Assembly (NCBI RefSeq): GCF_025628985.1
Contig: NZ_JAOTEM010000003.1
Coordinates: 186,001-250,000 of the forward strand
Reading direction: 5' to 3'
Source of the DNA: Chryseobacterium edaphi
GTDB lineage: Bacteria > Bacteroidota > Bacteroidia > Flavobacteriales > Weeksellaceae
DNA length: 64,000 bases
Positions 19,731 to 28,112 of this stretch are shown here, piece after piece (within the stretch, counting starts at the first letter, position 1; every line of letters starts with the position of its first letter). The position numbers and the translations under genes were made by a program. Below the pieces are notes generated by a model. That model was not told the DNA's origin. It was given only the letters and a program-made list of their open reading frames with translations, and searched no databases.

Positions 19731-20709
19731 CATTTTATTTTTAGTATTTATAAACCATATGAATGCTCAAAAATTGGAAAAAAAATATGAAATTGACTCT
19801 TTAATTTATCTTCACAAAAGTTACAATACTAAGAACCATATTATTAATTTTTTAGAAGTTACTATGCCATTTGTAAAAGAAAAAAAAGATTTAATCTTTT
19901 TTTTACAGGGTTCCTATCCTTCCCCACTAATTTCAGAAGATGATAACGGAAAATTTCTATTATTACCTTTTAATTTAAAAGAAATATCAAAAGAGAATAT
20001 TTTTGTTATCATTTCTAAACCAAAAATTCCTGTTTATACGCATTTCAAAGATTTAGATGATAATTTTCAGTTTGACGATGAAAAAACTTTATCTAATTAT
20101 ATGAAATTAAACACCTTAGACTACTTATCAAATGAGGTCAATTTTCTCATAACAAAATACTCCAAAGATAAAAGAATTAAAAACATTTATGTAATCGGAC
20201 ATTCTCAAGGAGGGAGAGTTGCTGCAAATATCCGGAAAAAGAAAATAAAAAAAATAGCAATCTTATCAGTAAATCTTTTAGGTCGATATGAAGAAAGCGT
20301 CAACCAATTAAGATATCAGGAAATTTCTAAACAAGACAGTTCATTTCAAAATGAAATAGAAAAAGAATATACGTCTTTCAGTGAGTTAAAAAACAATTAC
20401 AAATTTAAAGACACCTACGAAGATTTATCATTAAAATCATACAAAACATTCACTTTCCCAAGCATTATAAATGAGATTGAAAAAATAAAAATCCCAACTT
20501 TAATTGCTTATGGAACAAATGATATTGGAGTTAGTTTTACTAATGATATTATGAGATTAAGATTAATTGAAGAAAATAAGGAAAATTTCAATTTTAAAGT
20601 TTACCCACTTCTCAATCATAATTTTGAAAAAACTAATAATATTACAAAAGAAAATGAAAGTCAATGGCAAAAAGTCTTGGAAGAAACAATATTATGGTTA
20701 AAAAATTAA
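19702..20709 (+). CDS. Secreted alpha/beta hydrolase of the RiPP cassette
   Basis: A 335-aa protein with an N-terminal signal peptide (about 1-22, ending HMNAQ). The alpha/beta-hydrolase fold is shown by the nucleophile elbow GHSQGG (Ser168), the acid in AYGTNDIGV (Asp274) and the His in LLNHNFEKT (His306). Likely substrates are peptides or esters in the periplasm or outside the cell. The start overlaps the maturase gene by 29 bp, implying translational coupling. The overlap argues for a role in processing or detoxifying the RiPP product, but no sequence feature proves it. It could also be an unrelated esterase. Confidence 0.8.
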   Translation: MKISTWKVFSILFLVFINHMNAQKLEKKYEIDSLIYLHKSYNTKNHIINFLEVTMPFVKEKKDLIFFLQGSYPSPLISEDDNGKFLLLPFNLKEISKENIFVIISKPKIPVYTHFKDLDDNFQFDDEKTLSNYMKLNTLDYLSNEVNFLITKYSKDKRIKNIYVIGHSQGGRVAANIRKKKIKKIAILSVNLLGRYEESVNQLRYQEISKQDSSFQNEIEKEYTSFSELKNNYKFKDTYEDLSLKSYKTFTFPSIINEIEKIKIPTLIAYGTNDIGVSFTNDIMRLRLIEENKENFNFKVYPLLNHNFEKTNNITKENESQWQKVLEETILWLKN

Positions 20710-20739
20710 GCATCGGGTAAAATAAACCTGATGCTTAAT
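20705..20739. terminator. Bidirectional terminator between RiPP cassette and pyrG
   Basis: Stem ATTAAGCATCGG / CCTGATGCTTAAT with one G-T pair and a short A-rich loop. The hydrolase stop codon lies within the left arm. Confidence 0.65.
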
Positions 20740-20767
20740 ACATCTTATATCGTATGTTTGGTTTTAA

Positions 20768-22381
20768 TTACTTTATTTCCTTTTCACAAGCCTTTATGAA
20801 AGCTCTGAATAACGGATGTGGTGTTGCAACCGTACTTTTGTATTCCGGGTGGTATTGTACACCAACATAGAATGGGTGATCCGGCATTTCTAAAGCCTCT
20901 ACCAAACCTGTTTCCGGGTTTGTACCTGTTGCAAGGAAACCATTATCTTCAAATTCTTCAATGTAATCACTGTTGAATTCGTAACGGTGGCGGTGTCTTT
21001 CAGAAATATGTTTGCTTCCGTAGATTTCATGTAATTTCGAGCCGTTTTTCACAGCACATTTCCATGCTCCAAGACGCATTGTACCTCCTTTATCAACTAC
21101 ATTTTTCTGTTCTTCCATTAAAGAAATTACAGGATGTTCTGTTGATGTATCAAATTCCATTGAATTGGATTTGGTATAACCCAAAACATTTCTAGCAAAT
21201 TCTATGGTCATGATCTGCATTCCCAAACAAATTCCCAACATTGGAACTTTATTTTCTCTTGCATATTGAGCAGTAAGAATTTTTCCTTCAATACCTCTGT
21301 CACCAAAACCTGGAGCAACCAAGATACCACAAACTCCTTCTAAACTTTCTTTGATATTTTCTTTGGTTAAATCACCACTGTAAACCCATCTGATTTTTAC
21401 TTCTGTCTCAATATCTGCTCCTGCATGCTTGAAAGCTTCTGCAATTGAAATATAAGAATCCTGAAGAGAAATATATTTTCCAACCAATGCGATTTCTACT
21501 GTTCTTTTTGGATTCTGGAATTTCTTCACAAAAGTTTTCCAGTCTTTAAGATCAGCTTCTTTATCACTTTTAAGATCCAATCCTTTAAGAACCACATCAT
21601 CAAAGTTCTGTTTTTGAAGATACATTGGAACTTCATAGATTGTTTCCAAATCTTTGCACTCAATCACATTATCTAAAGGAACGTTACAGAACTGAGCCAG
21701 TTTTGCTCTCTGATCTTTCGGAATTTTATGTTCCGTTCTGCAAACCAAAACATCTGCCATAATTCCGCTTTCCATTAACTGACGAACGGAATGTTGCGAA
21801 GGTTTTGTTTTTAATTCTCCACTCGAAGCCAAATATGGCAATAAAGTCAGGTGAATCACCATAGAATTTTTCTCACCCAATTCCCATTTCAACTGACGTA
21901 CAGTTTCGATGTAAGGTAAAGATTCAATATCTCCTACAGTTCCACCAATCTCAGTAATGATGATGTCGTAGTTCTGTTTAGAAAGAATTTTAATTCTTCG
22001 TTTAATTTCGTTGGTAATGTGAGGAATTACCTGAACCGTTTTTCCAAGGAAGTCTCCTTTTCTTTCTTTTTCGATTACAGTCTGGTAGATTTTTCCTGTG
22101 GTAACGTTGTTGTTTTGAGAAGTCGGAGAGTCAAGATAACGCTCGTAATGTCCTAAATCCAGATCCGTTTCAGCACCATCTTCGGTTACATAGCATTCTC
22201 CGTGTTCATAAGGGTTCAGCGTTCCCGGGTCGATATTGATGTAAGGATCAAGTTTTTGGATCGTTACATTAAATCCGCGTGATTTTAACAATAGTCCCAA
22301 AGAAGCAGAAACGATTCCTTTTCCCAAAGATGAAGTTACACCTCCTGTCACAAAGATGTACTTTGTATTCTTTTTACTCAT
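20768..22381 (-). CDS. pyrG: CTP synthase
   Basis: Converts UTP to CTP with glutamine and ATP. The N-terminal synthetase domain starts KYIFVTGGVTSSLGKGIVSAS. The C-terminal class I glutamine amidotransferase has the Cys nucleophile in MLGICLGMQ and the His-Glu pair in YHPEYKS. I start it at 22381 (MSKKNTKYIF, 537 aa). A longer in-frame ATG at 22399 overlaps the TAACTTTG promoter box, so it cannot be on the main transcript. pyrG and yidC flank the inserted RiPP cassette. Confidence 0.97.
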   Translation of the reverse strand: MSKKNTKYIFVTGGVTSSLGKGIVSASLGLLLKSRGFNVTIQKLDPYINIDPGTLNPYEHGECYVTEDGAETDLDLGHYERYLDSPTSQNNNVTTGKIYQTVIEKERKGDFLGKTVQVIPHITNEIKRRIKILSKQNYDIIITEIGGTVGDIESLPYIETVRQLKWELGEKNSMVIHLTLLPYLASSGELKTKPSQHSVRQLMESGIMADVLVCRTEHKIPKDQRAKLAQFCNVPLDNVIECKDLETIYEVPMYLQKQNFDDVVLKGLDLKSDKEADLKDWKTFVKKFQNPKRTVEIALVGKYISLQDSYISIAEAFKHAGADIETEVKIRWVYSGDLTKENIKESLEGVCGILVAPGFGDRGIEGKILTAQYARENKVPMLGICLGMQIMTIEFARNVLGYTKSNSMEFDTSTEHPVISLMEEQKNVVDKGGTMRLGAWKCAVKNGSKLHEIYGSKHISERHRHRYEFNSDYIEEFEDNGFLATGTNPETGLVEALEMPDHPFYVGVQYHPEYKSTVATPHPLFRAFIKACEKEIK

Positions 22382-22396
22382 TAGATTAGGTTTGTG

Positions 22397-22404
22397 CAAA
22401 GTTA
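22397..22404 (-). promoter_or_regulatory. -7 element for pyrG
   Basis: TAACTTTG, an exact TAnnTTTG match, ending 15 bp before the ATG at 22381. TTTG copies lie 15 bp and 9 bp upstream of it, slightly closer than the usual -33 spacing. It decides the pyrG start. Confidence 0.6.
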
Positions 22405-22475
22405 GGGGAAAAACAAAAGCAAAGCAATTTTGTAACTGAATTTGATTGCGTATTTTAGTAATTAAATTTTCAATA

Positions 22476-22913
22476 ATGGAAATCCTTAATAAACTTGTCT
22501 ATCTGAAAAAGGTTGAACTTTTACCTACAAACGGGTTATTACTAAAATTTGACAACCTACCAATTTGGAGAAACAACAGCTTAAATATTTATTTTACAGA
22601 TCGTGATCATGATTATTATGAAGGTATTTTTATCTATTTTAAAGAAAATATTTTAAATTACCATTTGCTTTTTAAAAGTCTAATTGGCGAACAATTATAT
22701 ATTGAGATTTCTAATAAGTATTTAAATGTTTGGTACGCAGAATATTTTGACCACATTGAAGATAGAAACACAGTAGATAATCTCGAAGAAATTGAAATTT
22801 TAGATTTTAAGGTTGAAAAAATTGAAAAAACTAAAGCAGATTGGAAATGCGAATATAAAAGCTTAGAAAAAACCTACCTTGATTTACTCTACATAAATAA
22901 TTTAGAACACTGA
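22476..22913 (+). CDS. Hypothetical protein, possibly immunity-like
   Basis: A 145-aa soluble protein with no signal peptide or membrane segment, rich in Tyr, Phe, Asn and acidic residues. It starts MEILNKLVYLKKVELLPTNG. An in-frame ATG at 22446 adds MRILVIKFSI, but that stretch reads like leader sequence. I do not recognise the family. Size, acidity and orphan position resemble SMI1/Imm-type immunity proteins, but no diagnostic motif is visible, so no function is assigned. It ends at a terminator shared with yceI. Confidence 0.6.
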   Translation: MEILNKLVYLKKVELLPTNGLLLKFDNLPIWRNNSLNIYFTDRDHDYYEGIFIYFKENILNYHLLFKSLIGEQLYIEISNKYLNVWYAEYFDHIEDRNTVDNLEEIEILDFKVEKIEKTKADWKCEYKSLEKTYLDLLYINNLEH

Positions 22914-22936
22914 AATTAAGATTTAATGTTAAAAAT

Positions 22937-22968
22937 TAAAAAAGGTTTCCCAAAACTGAGAAACCTTT
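22937..22968. terminator. Terminator shared by the orphan gene and yceI
   Basis: Stem AAAGGTTTC / GAAACCTTT (22941-22949 with 22960-22968). An A-run on the left gives a T-tract on the minus strand, so it mainly serves yceI. Confidence 0.7.
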
Positions 22969-22997
22969 ACTAAACCAAATTATATATATGAAAATTA

Positions 22998-23564
22998 TTA
23001 TTTCACTAATTCAAAAAACAATACAACCTCAACATCTTTTGCAACACCCGCTCCAGTTGGATCATATTTAATATTGTAATCTAAACGGTTAACCGTAAAT
23101 TTTGCCTGCAAACCTGCAACTTCTTTTCCTTGTTGGTTTTTTGTAACCCCACCGAAAGTTACCGGAATGCTTACTTCTTTTGTAACGTCTTTTATAGTCA
23201 GTTTGCCTTTTATAGTATAAGCACTGTTTTTTCCTTTTAATAAAGAAGTGCTTTCAAACTTCATCGTTGGAAATTGAGCAGCATCAAAGAAATCTGCGCT
23301 TTTCAAATGCTTGTCTCTTGGCTCAACTCCTGTATTGATGGATTCAGTTTGTACCGTGAAGTTAAATTTTGCATTATCTAAATTCGCTCCCGGAGTAGAA
23401 ACCGTTCCGTCAAATTTATCAAACCTACCTTGCACAAAACTGATTCCCATATGTTTGATATTGAAATTCACAGATGAATGCATAGGATCTACCGTCCAAG
23501 TAGATTGTGCAAAAGTGATCATGCTTACAAAAGCGAATACAAAACTTAGTATTATTTTTTTCAT
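22998..23564 (-). CDS. YceI-family periplasmic protein
   Basis: A 188-aa lipocalin-like protein of the YceI family, which binds isoprenoid or other lipids in the periplasm. The signal peptide ends MITFAQ. Family hallmarks are the opening TWTVDPMHSSVNFNIKHM, the central SADFFDAAQFPTMKFES, and the GKLTIKDVTKEVSIPV segment. Length is normal. A TAAATTTG -7 box sits 21 bp upstream of the ATG. Transcribed divergently from radA. Confidence 0.93.
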   Translation of the reverse strand: MKKIILSFVFAFVSMITFAQSTWTVDPMHSSVNFNIKHMGISFVQGRFDKFDGTVSTPGANLDNAKFNFTVQTESINTGVEPRDKHLKSADFFDAAQFPTMKFESTSLLKGKNSAYTIKGKLTIKDVTKEVSIPVTFGGVTKNQQGKEVAGLQAKFTVNRLDYNIKYDPTGAGVAKDVEVVLFFELVK

Positions 23565-23585
23565 TTTGTTAATTATTTATATATG

Positions 23586-23593
23586 CAAATTTA
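23586..23593 (-). promoter_or_regulatory. -7 element for yceI
   Basis: TAAATTTG, an exact TAnnTTTG match, giving a leader of about 15 nt. No clear -33 TTTG. Confidence 0.5.
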
Positions 23594-23669
23594 GTTGTAG
23601 TTTCATTAAGAATCATTGACCTATGATAAGTTCTGAAAAATTGACACATATTTTTTTTAATTTTACGGC

Positions 23670-25019
23670 ATGGCAAAACTGAGAACAGCATATTTCTGTC
23701 AAAACTGCGGATCGCAGTATTCACAATGGATGGGACAGTGTAAAAACTGTGGCGAATGGAATACTTTGGTAGAAGAAATTGTAGAAAAAACTCCGCAAAA
23801 AAGTTTATCTCCTTCAAAAACCAAACAAAGCGTCATCAACATTATTGAAGTTGAAGCAATCGAAGAACCTCGTATCAAAACTCCTTCCGATGAACTCAAC
23901 CGTGTTTTGGGAGGCGGAATTGTTTTGGGTTCGGTTACTTTAATCGGCGGTGAGCCCGGAATCGGAAAGTCAACCTTACTCCTTCAACTTGCATTAAAGA
24001 TGAAGAAAAAAGTTTTCTATGTTTCCGGGGAAGAAAGTGCTTCTCAGATAAAAATGAGAGCCGATCGTTTAGCAGATATAAAAAATCCGAACTGTTTTTT
24101 ATACACGGAAACTTCTTTAGAAAAAATTCTTCATGAAGCTAAAAAACTTGAGCCGGATTTTGTTATTATCGATTCTATTCAAACCCTACAGTCGCAACTG
24201 ATCGAAAGTTCACCAGGAACAGTTTCGCAAATCCGTGAATGTTCCAATGAGATTATTAAATATGCCAAAGAATATAATGTTCCTGTATTTTTAGTCGGTC
24301 ACATTACCAAAGACGGTCAAATTGCCGGACCAAAAGTTTTGGAGCATATGGTCGACGTTGTTCTAAATTTTGACGGAGATAGAAATCATCTTTTCAGATT
24401 ATTGAGAGCTAACAAAAACCGTTTCGGATCAACCGCAGAAATCGGAATTTACGAAATGGTTTCGCAAGGTTTAAAAGAAATAAAAAACCCGTCAGAAATT
24501 TTAATCACTAAAAAATTTGAAGAATTATCCGGAAATTCTGTTGCAGTAACTCTAGAAGGAAACCGACCAATGCTTTTGGAAATTCAGGCTTTGGTAAGTA
24601 CAGCAGTTTATGGAACTCCACAAAGAAGCTGTACAGGTTTTGATTCAAAAAGACTGAATATGCTTTTGGCTGTGCTTGAAAAAAGAGCAGGTTTTCAGTT
24701 AGGCGCAAAAGATGTTTTCTTAAATATTACTGGCGGAATCAAAACTGATGATCCGGCTTTGGATTTGGCGGTTGTAGCGTCGATTCTTTCTTCAAATGAA
24801 GACATAGCAATTTCAGAACATTACTGTTTTGCAGGAGAAATCGGTTTGAGTGGAGAAATCCGTCCTATTGCACAGGTTGAACAGCGTATTACTGAAGCTG
24901 AAAAATTGGGTTATGAAAAGATTTTTATTTCAAATTTAAATAAACTTCCGAAGAAAAAATTCGGAATTAAAATTGAGGAAGTAAGTAAAGTTGAGGATTT
25001 TCACGAGCGATTATTTTAG
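23670..25019 (+). CDS. radA: DNA repair protein RadA
   Basis: RecA-related ATPase that promotes branch migration and processing of recombination intermediates. The 449-aa protein has an N-terminal four-Cys zinc finger (CQNCG...CKNCG), Walker A GGEPGIGKST (about residue 93), the RadA-specific KNRFG motif (about 248), and a C-terminal Lon-like domain with LNITGGIKTDDPALDLAV. All signature elements are intact and length is typical. Confidence 0.97.
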   Translation: MAKLRTAYFCQNCGSQYSQWMGQCKNCGEWNTLVEEIVEKTPQKSLSPSKTKQSVINIIEVEAIEEPRIKTPSDELNRVLGGGIVLGSVTLIGGEPGIGKSTLLLQLALKMKKKVFYVSGEESASQIKMRADRLADIKNPNCFLYTETSLEKILHEAKKLEPDFVIIDSIQTLQSQLIESSPGTVSQIRECSNEIIKYAKEYNVPVFLVGHITKDGQIAGPKVLEHMVDVVLNFDGDRNHLFRLLRANKNRFGSTAEIGIYEMVSQGLKEIKNPSEILITKKFEELSGNSVAVTLEGNRPMLLEIQALVSTAVYGTPQRSCTGFDSKRLNMLLAVLEKRAGFQLGAKDVFLNITGGIKTDDPALDLAVVASILSSNEDIAISEHYCFAGEIGLSGEIRPIAQVEQRITEAEKLGYEKIFISNLNKLPKKKFGIKIEEVSKVEDFHERLF

Positions 25020-25055
25020 TCTTAAAAAAATCTTAAAATTTCGAGCCCAATTGTA

Positions 25056-25063
25056 TATATTTG
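25056..25063 (+). promoter_or_regulatory. -7 element for the T9SS metalloprotease
   Basis: TATATTTG exact match, about 30 bp before the GTG start. Confidence 0.45.
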
Positions 25064-25092
25064 TGTATGAATAACCTTTAACCAGATCAAAC

Positions 25093-26631
25093 GTGAAAAA
25101 CAGATTTACAGTTCTTTTTATTCTCTGCACAAGTTTACTCTTCGCTCAGAATAAGATTTTTCAGAATCAGATAAGCGACAACAATCTCAATAGTCAGCAA
25201 AAAATAAGCACAAACCTTGGCTCCACTTATATTTTGACAAAATATTATTCACAGCCTTCTTTTGATCTGAAATCTGATCTTCAGATAGTTTTACCCAACA
25301 ATAAGGAAATAAAAGCTAAGTTTTCAAAATCATCTTCTTACAGCAATAAAAGCGAATCATCTACTTATACCATAGAAAATGAGCCAAAATCTGAATTGGT
25401 TTTTTCTCAATATGATAACATCGTTACAGGAATGTACGCTTCAAATAATGGGGAGAAAATAATTTTTCATCAAACCGGAAATGGTGTTTTTGCAGTTTCT
25501 GTAGTCAATGAAGGTGGTCTTGCCAATCAGGATTCTAAAAATGATTACATTTTAAATGAATCGGCAATCAGTCAGAAAGTAAATTCAAATGTATGCTTAA
25601 GCAGTACTCCTTTTTGTTCGGCAACAACGATTGATGTTTTAGTGGTTTATACCAATGCAGCAAGAATTGCTTGGGGAGGCATTGCTCAAAGTAACTCATT
25701 TATTGCGACGGCCATTACCAATTTCAACAATTCACTTCAAAATTCAGGAGTTACCAACGTAACTATTAATTTGGTTTACGCAGGTGAAATTTCTTATACA
25801 GAAACCGGAAATATAAGTACAGATCTTGCAAGTTTCAGAAGCAGCACCGATGGTATAATGGACGAAGTACATACATTGCGATCAACTTACGGTGCAGATC
25901 TCTGTGCTCTTGTTACTTCAACTCCTACAAATACGTGTGGACTTGGTTATTTAAATTCAAATCCTACCAATTATTCTGCAAATTCGGCATTTACGGTTTC
26001 TATTTACAGTTGTGTAGTTTCGAACTACACTTTGGCTCACGAAATGGGTCACAATATGGGTCTTAATCATGATTGGTTTGTAAGTCAGTCAACTGCTCCC
26101 TGCGAACATCATCACGGATACAGCAATCAGACTGCTGTAACTTTAGGAACTTCAAGTACAAATTCTCAACGTTGGAGAACAATAATGGCATATAATGATG
26201 AATGCGCTGCAGCAGGAATTGGTTGCACAAGAGTTAACAGATGGGCAAACCCCAATGTAAATTATAATTCTGAACCGACAGGAATTGCTATTGGAAACCC
26301 AAATCCGTCTAATGAAGCTTTTGGTTTTGCACGTTTTGCTTGTGTTATAGCTCAGTTTACACCAACCGTTTTGCTCAATACAACCGAAAGTTTTTATAAA
26401 GACATCAAAGATTTCACAATCTTCCCAAATCCGACAAAAGATGAGATCAATATCTGGATCAAAAATGATGAGCAATACACTTTTAAAGTGATTAATACTT
26501 TAGGTCAAATTGTTCTTACCTCTGATAAAAAAACCATCAATCTTCGTGGGCTTCCTTCAGGAGATTATTTTCTGAATGTTTATACTGATAAGAATTCTTT
26601 CGTAGGAAGTAAAAAGTTTATCATTAAATAA
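25093..26631 (+). CDS. Secreted reprolysin-like zinc metalloprotease with T9SS sorting domain
   Basis: A 512-aa extracellular protease starting at a GTG codon. Signal peptide (LLFAQ) and a propeptide-like region (about 20-175) precede the metzincin domain. Its zinc site HEMGHNMGLNHDW (His316 onward) has the HExxHxxGxxHD pattern of the reprolysin/ADAM-like M12B clan. The last 75 or so residues form a type A T9SS C-terminal domain (FTIFPNPTKDEINIW ... GDYFLNVYTDKN), directing export through the type IX system and surface attachment. The substrate is unknown. A terminator follows at once. Confidence 0.92.
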   Translation: MKNRFTVLFILCTSLLFAQNKIFQNQISDNNLNSQQKISTNLGSTYILTKYYSQPSFDLKSDLQIVLPNNKEIKAKFSKSSSYSNKSESSTYTIENEPKSELVFSQYDNIVTGMYASNNGEKIIFHQTGNGVFAVSVVNEGGLANQDSKNDYILNESAISQKVNSNVCLSSTPFCSATTIDVLVVYTNAARIAWGGIAQSNSFIATAITNFNNSLQNSGVTNVTINLVYAGEISYTETGNISTDLASFRSSTDGIMDEVHTLRSTYGADLCALVTSTPTNTCGLGYLNSNPTNYSANSAFTVSIYSCVVSNYTLAHEMGHNMGLNHDWFVSQSTAPCEHHHGYSNQTAVTLGTSSTNSQRWRTIMAYNDECAAAGIGCTRVNRWANPNVNYNSEPTGIAIGNPNPSNEAFGFARFACVIAQFTPTVLLNTTESFYKDIKDFTIFPNPTKDEINIWIKNDEQYTFKVINTLGQIVLTSDKKTINLRGLPSGDYFLNVYTDKNSFVGSKKFIIK

Positions 26632-26651
26632 ATTTTTATTAAAATAACATC

Positions 26652-26692
26652 AAAGTCCTTCGAATAGTTTAAATTTATTCGGAGGATTTTAA
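26652..26692 (+). terminator. Terminator after the metalloprotease gene
   Basis: Fourteen-pair stem with two G-T pairs, built from AAAGTCCTTCGAAT (26652-26665) and ATTCGGAGGATTTT (26677-26690). Confidence 0.7.
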
Positions 26693-26713
26693 TTTATAGC
26701 CTTAACTTGCAGT

Positions 26714-27307
26714 ATGAACTTTCTCGCTCATTCTTTTCTCACTTTCAATGACGGACAAATTGTCGGGCAGTTTCTCGAAGATTTCATCCGAAACAAAGAC
26801 CGGTATTCTTTCCCGAAAGACATTCAGGACGGGATTACTCTTCACCGTGCGATTGATACTTTTACAGATTCTCATCCGGCAATTCATGAGGCGAAAAAAG
26901 TTTTTAGTCCGCTCGTAAGATTGTACGCAGGAGCTTTTGTGGATGTTTCTCTGGATTATTTTGTTGCTAATGATCTGCATTTGAATTCATTGAAAGGCTG
27001 GAAAGACCATTCATTGAAAGTATATCGTGTTCTCCATGAGAATTACAAATATCTACCGGATAATTTTAGATATATGCTCACGAGAATGGAACAGGATAAC
27101 TGGCTGTACAATTACCGACATGATCAGAATATTAAATTTAGCATGAGAAATGTTTTGAATAAAGCTAAATATTTAGAAAAAGATATTCCTGTATTTGAGG
27201 CATTTCTAGACAATAAAGATGTTTTGCAAAAATGCTATGACAATTTCTTTCCTGACCTTCTAGCACATGCAAAAGCAGAAAATGCATTGCTTCAACTTCA
27301 GAAATAA
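26714..27307 (+). CDS. Acyl carrier protein phosphodiesterase (AcpH/DUF479 family)
   Basis: Predicted to remove the phosphopantetheine arm from acyl carrier protein. The 197-aa protein shows the family opening MNFLAHSFLTFNDGQIVGQFLEDF, the metal-site region GITLHRAIDTFTDSHPA, and FVDVSLDYFVANDL. These His/Asp clusters fit the HD-like phosphodiesterase fold assigned to this family. It converges on the DUF6702 gene, with 5 bp between the two stops. Confidence 0.9.
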   Translation: MNFLAHSFLTFNDGQIVGQFLEDFIRNKDRYSFPKDIQDGITLHRAIDTFTDSHPAIHEAKKVFSPLVRLYAGAFVDVSLDYFVANDLHLNSLKGWKDHSLKVYRVLHENYKYLPDNFRYMLTRMEQDNWLYNYRHDQNIKFSMRNVLNKAKYLEKDIPVFEAFLDNKDVLQKCYDNFFPDLLAHAKAENALLQLQK

Positions 27308-27312
27308 TCAGA

Positions 27313-27813
27313 TTAAAACTGTTGAAATAAATATCGATTCGGATAATTTAGCTTTTCACTTTTCCGGTTTCCATTGACAATGATGTGAACGATATTGATT
27401 TGATCATCATATAAATTATATAGAAAACTTACGGCAGCCTCAACTTTTTTTGGATTATTTACAACTTCTGATTCTAAAAAAACATTCACAGATTCGCTAT
27501 CTTCCTCATAACCGACATATTTAACTTTTACAAATTGATTATTGGCTTTTAGCTTAAAATATTCTGTACAATAATTTTTCAGAGCGATATTGAGCTGAGT
27601 TTTATATATTTCATCATTAAAATGAAAAGGTCTTCCGTATTTTTCTCCCAAACCATTTTCAAGATCATCAAGAAAAAAACGTCCGGTAATTTCAAATGTT
27701 TTTGATTTTGAATTGTAGTTGATTTCTAAGGAACCAACGTGATAAGGATGTTTCCTTTCAGTAAAAGAAAAAAGAAAGAAAAGAATCGAAAAAACCAGAA
27801 TTATCTTTTTCAT
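27313..27813 (-). CDS. DUF6702 family secreted protein
   Basis: A 166-aa protein with an N-terminal hydrophobic signal (about 1-17, FLFSFTERKHPYHVG). The HPYHVGSLEINYNSKSKTFEI opening and the LYNLYDDQINIVHIIVNGNRK ending fit the DUF6702 family of Bacteroidota. In related genomes (from memory) it sits beside HupE/UreJ and M1 peptidase genes, as it nearly does here. Its start overlaps the toxin stop as ATGA, so it is translationally coupled to the toxin-antitoxin pair upstream. Function unknown. Confidence 0.8.
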   Translation of the reverse strand: MKKIILVFSILFFLFSFTERKHPYHVGSLEINYNSKSKTFEITGRFFLDDLENGLGEKYGRPFHFNDEIYKTQLNIALKNYCTEYFKLKANNQFVKVKYVGYEEDSESVNVFLESEVVNNPKKVEAAVSFLYNLYDDQINIVHIIVNGNRKSEKLNYPNRYLFQQF

Positions 27814-28112
27814 TTTAAAATTTGAAGGATTTTAATTGGATCTTGTCGCATGTCAAAAAACAAAAGAACTTTTATTAAATTTCTTCCTTCTTTTTTGAAA
27901 AAAACTCTAATGTGCTTTTTTCCTATTAATGCACTTCTGCTTTTAAATGGTGATTTTTGAAACATCAAATATTTACCTTTTTCCAATTGATTAATAATAT
28001 TTTCCGTATCACTTACGAAGATTTCAATTTCTTTTTCTGTCCACGTTTCAGAAAGAAACTGCAAAACTCTCTCATAAGAATTTTCTGCTACTTTCGTGAA
28101 TATAACTCGCAT
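27810..28112 (-). CDS. Type II toxin, RelE/ParE family
   Basis: A 100-aa basic protein of the RelE/ParE fold: VAENSYERVLQFLSETWTEKEIEIF, a central GKYLMFQKSP loop, then ALIGKKHIRVFFKKEGRNLIKVLLFFDMRQDP, whose terminal FFDMRQDP matches ParE-like toxins. Family members poison gyrase or cleave ribosome-bound mRNA; which applies here cannot be told. The gene starts inside the 3' end of the antitoxin gene (25-bp overlap) and ends with an ATGA overlap into the DUF6702 gene. Confidence 0.88.
   Translation of the reverse strand: MRVIFTKVAENSYERVLQFLSETWTEKEIEIFVSDTENIINQLEKGKYLMFQKSPFKSRSALIGKKHIRVFFKKEGRNLIKVLLFFDMRQDPIKILQILK

Noticed and set aside
22397..22399. ATG at 22399 as the pyrG start
   Set aside because: It overlaps the TAACTTTG promoter box and adds six non-conserved residues. 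The ATG at 22381 fits the family start.
26702..26980. Minus-strand open frame over the ACP phosphodiesterase gene
   Set aside because: It lies antisense to a clear family member and shows no domain or start signals.
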